64,000 nucleotides of DNA from Rosistilla ulvae (GTDB lineage Bacteria; Planctomycetota; Planctomycetia; Pirellulales; Pirellulaceae): contig NZ_CP036261.1 in assembly GCF_007741475.1 (NCBI RefSeq), forward strand, positions 5,271,798 to 5,335,797, read 5' to 3'. Numbering within the stretch: position 1 is the stretch's first letter; each line of letters opens with the position of its first letter. This document shows positions 62,387-64,000 of the stretch, in pieces. The notes under the pieces are model-generated. The model was not told where the DNA came from. It ran no database searches and saw only the letters and a list, made by a program, of their open reading frames with translations. Both the position numbers and the translations under genes were made by a program.

Positions 62387-63835
62387 ATGCGGAAAAGTAT
62401 TTTGGGTGCGCTGTCGATCGCCCTGGCGATTGCCACACAACACAGCGCCTTGTTAGCTGACAACCCCGCCAGCTGGTCTGGTTCCGGTTGCGATGCCGGA
62501 ATGATTTGTGGTGATGGTTGCAACGGCAGCCAAAGCGCAGGTTGCGACGGATGCGGTGCCGGCTGCAATGGTGGCCTCGGTGCAGGTTGCGATGGATGTG
62601 GTTCCGGTTGCAACGGTGGCCTCGGTGCCGGCTGTGATGGATGTGGTTCCGGTTGCGGCATGGGCGGACTGTTTTGCGACAGTGCTGGCGGCGACAGTTG
62701 CTGTGCCGACGGCCTGTTCGGGCTGGGATTGCTGGGAGGAAATCACAGCGGTTGGAACATTTCGGGTTGGGTCGATGCCGGCTTCATCGGAAACACGTCG
62801 AGCCCTGACAGCAAGTTCAACGGGCCCTACAACGCTGTCGACCGTAGCAACGAAGGGATGTTGAACCAGCTGTACATGATCGTCGAGAAACGCCTGCCCC
62901 GTTACGGCGCTGGCATCGGCGGCCGCGTTGATATTCTCTACGGCGAAGATTACCTGTTGGCTCAGTCCAACGGTTTGGAACGCCGCGACGATGGATCGGC
63001 GCGCTGGAACGGCGAATATTATGGCCTGGCATTGCCACAAGCCTATGTCTCGATGGGAAACGAGGACGTCTCGCTGCAGGTCGGTCACTTCTATTCGGTC
63101 GTCGGTTATGAAGGAGTCATGGCCCCCGATAACTTCTTCTACAGCAAATCCTACAGCTACCAATTCGCTGGCCCGTTCACTCACTGGGGGGCCCAGCTGA
63201 ACGTCCGTCCAACCGACGCGTTGAGCTTTAACCTGGGTATTCACAACGGCTGGGATTCGTTGGACCGCGAAAGCGACAAACCTGGCTTCATTGGGAAGGT
63301 CCGCTACGATTCGCAGTCGAGCAAGGCGTGGACTTCGTTTGCCATCACGACGGGCGATTCAAACAACGACTTGGCGGGCGTCGCGCTGAATCCCGACTTC
63401 ACCAATCGCACCCGCTACAGCTGGTTGGTGGCGTTGCCAGTAACCAAACGCTTGGACTACGTCTTCCATCACTGGTTGGGCTTCCAAGAGGAAGGCGCCC
63501 CCGACGGCGGTCGCGCCGATTGGTACGGCATCGACCAATACCTAACCTACAGCTTCAGCGACTGTGTGAAGGGTGCGTTGCGGTTCGAATGGTTCCGCGA
63601 CGAAGAGGGAACACGCGTCGGTTTGAACCGATCCAGCAACCCCAACAATCCGCCATTTGTGGGCGATTTCTACAGCCTGTCGGCCGGTTTGAATCTGGCC
63701 GTTTCCAAGAGCCTGACGATTCGCCCCGAACTGCGCGCCGATTGGTTCGATGGCACTGCCGTCCGCCAACCGTTTGACGATGGCAACGACGACAACCAGT
63801 TCATGCTGGGAATCGACGCCATCTTGCGAATCTAA
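62387..63835 (+). CDS. BBP2-type outer-membrane porin with Cys/Gly-rich N-terminal repeats (482 aa)
   Basis: The ATG at 62387 gives a signal peptide (SILGALSIALAIATQHSALLA). The mature N-terminus (~30-95) is rich in Cys and Gly with tandem AGCDGCGSGCNGGLG units. A beta-barrel porin domain fills ~120-482: GWVDAGFIGNT start, alternating strands such as GGRVDILYGEDYLLAQ and SLQVGHFYSVVGYEG, and C-terminal MLGIDAILRI ending in a hydrophobic residue. This matches the planctomycete putative beta-barrel porin-2 family (DUF1597/BBP2). It is divergent from hemP. A metal- or heme-related transport role is inferred from the neighbours only. Confidence 0.83.
   Translation: MRKSILGALSIALAIATQHSALLADNPASWSGSGCDAGMICGDGCNGSQSAGCDGCGAGCNGGLGAGCDGCGSGCNGGLGAGCDGCGSGCGMGGLFCDSAGGDSCCADGLFGLGLLGGNHSGWNISGWVDAGFIGNTSSPDSKFNGPYNAVDRSNEGMLNQLYMIVEKRLPRYGAGIGGRVDILYGEDYLLAQSNGLERRDDGSARWNGEYYGLALPQAYVSMGNEDVSLQVGHFYSVVGYEGVMAPDNFFYSKSYSYQFAGPFTHWGAQLNVRPTDALSFNLGIHNGWDSLDRESDKPGFIGKVRYDSQSSKAWTSFAITTGDSNNDLAGVALNPDFTNRTRYSWLVALPVTKRLDYVFHHWLGFQEEGAPDGGRADWYGIDQYLTYSFSDCVKGALRFEWFRDEEGTRVGLNRSSNPNNPPFVGDFYSLSAGLNLAVSKSLTIRPELRADWFDGTAVRQPFDDGNDDNQFMLGIDAILRI
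62540..62656 (+). repeat. 45-bp tandem repeat coding for a Cys/Gly-rich unit
   Basis: About 2.6 copies (62540-62584, 62585-62629, 62630-62656) encode GCDGCG(A/S)GCNGGLGA-like units. Copies 1 and 2 differ at a few bases. Such repeats can vary in number by slippage between strains. Confidence 0.85.
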
Positions 63836-63843
63836 GACGAATC

Positions 63844-64000
63844 TCACTCGGATTCGTAAAACGCGCGAGCCGCAGGATGTAGGGCCAAGCCTTGCCATTC
63901 TGCGGCTTGTTGACGTGTGATCATTCGCGGCACGGAGATTTCGCTCCGGTAGAGTGCTTCGAGCGTTGCGGTCACCAGCACCGCTGGCGAGTTGCGACGC
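63844..64000 (-). CDS. C-terminal fragment of a TAXI-like TRAP transporter solute-binding protein
   Basis: The gene enters from the right edge and ends at TGA 63844-63846. The visible 51 residues run SPAVLVTATLEALYRSE...TRQQAAEWQGLALHPAARAFYES, and the LxxHPxAxxFYE ending resembles the C-terminus of TAXI-type solute receptors. Only the tail is visible, so the family is tentative. Confidence 0.5.
   Translation of the reverse strand, partial: RRNSPAVLVTATLEALYRSEISVPRMITRQQAAEWQGLALHPAARAFYESE

Noticed and set aside
1-64000. CRISPR arrays, tRNA and rRNA genes.
   Set aside because: I saw no regularly spaced direct repeats, no tRNA T-loop/cloverleaf patterns and no rRNA-like conserved stretches. 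A dedicated scan was not possible here.

Overview
The window looks like part of a planctomycete chromosome of the Pirellulaceae (Rhodopirellula/Rosistilla-like). The signs are: four secreted proteins that start with the LEPRxLLA-type motif typical of this phylum; an orphan DUF1549/DUF1553 protein; a formylglycine-type sulfatase; a Tat-exported sugar isomerase/epimerase-like protein; a BBP2-type porin; futalosine-pathway menaquinone genes; and moderately GC-rich DNA with many short intergenic hairpins. The organism is inferred from gene content only.

Layout. 1-5.3 kb is accessory: the 3' part of a REP-type transposase, then a two-gene helicase/nuclease pair resembling the Hachiman (HamAB) phage-defence system. 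5.9-12.7 kb has a SWIM-domain protein, the DUF1549/1553 protein, a Bcp peroxiredoxin, a membrane-anchored four-heme cytochrome and a VapC-type toxin with a small partner. Short REP-like repeats sit between these genes. 12.75-31.4 kb is a surface-protein cluster: a 3011-aa protein with 15 tandem ~110-aa repeats and seven Calx-beta-like repeats, a 540-aa relative, a 1660-aa SdrD-B/DUF11 protein, and a cohesin-like/dockerin protein. 31.6-37.9 kb has an M19 dipeptidase, a histone-like basic protein, and a same-strand group (TPR protein, thioredoxin-like lipoprotein, two DUF4332-type proteins, one fused to a zinc-phospholipase-C-like domain). 37.9-43.9 kb has an FHA-GAF-sigma54 activator, adenylylsulfate kinase, an amidohydrolase, a Cys-rich lipoprotein, serine acetyltransferase and an XRE regulator, with a 133-bp MITE-like palindrome right after cysC.

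44.1-47.5 kb holds a single 1117-aa enzyme that fuses an acyl-AMP ligase, an acyl carrier domain and an alpha-oxoamine synthase, probably making a sphingoid-like or other 3-keto-amine lipid. After it come rarA, a small basic protein, a zinc-type dehydrogenase overlapping a putative molybdenum-carrier-like protein, and a run of reverse-strand genes: SLC13-type transporter, mqnC, mqnA, pseudouridine synthase, sodium:solute symporter and sulfatase. 59.3-61.3 kb has a Tat-exported TIM-barrel protein and a PfkB sugar/nucleoside kinase with a shared hairpin terminator between them.

61.5-63.8 kb looks like an iron/heme uptake locus. A good Fur-box candidate lies between divergent hemP and a porin whose N-terminus carries Cys/Gly tandem repeats. 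Directly downstream of hemP is a 56-aa CxxC protein that is easily missed. The window ends inside the C-terminus of a TAXI-like solute-binding protein. The best candidates for something new are the hemP/56-aa/Cys-rich porin locus, the FAAL-ACP-oxoamine synthase fusion, the Hachiman-like pair beside the REP transposase, and the DUF4332 gene pair.
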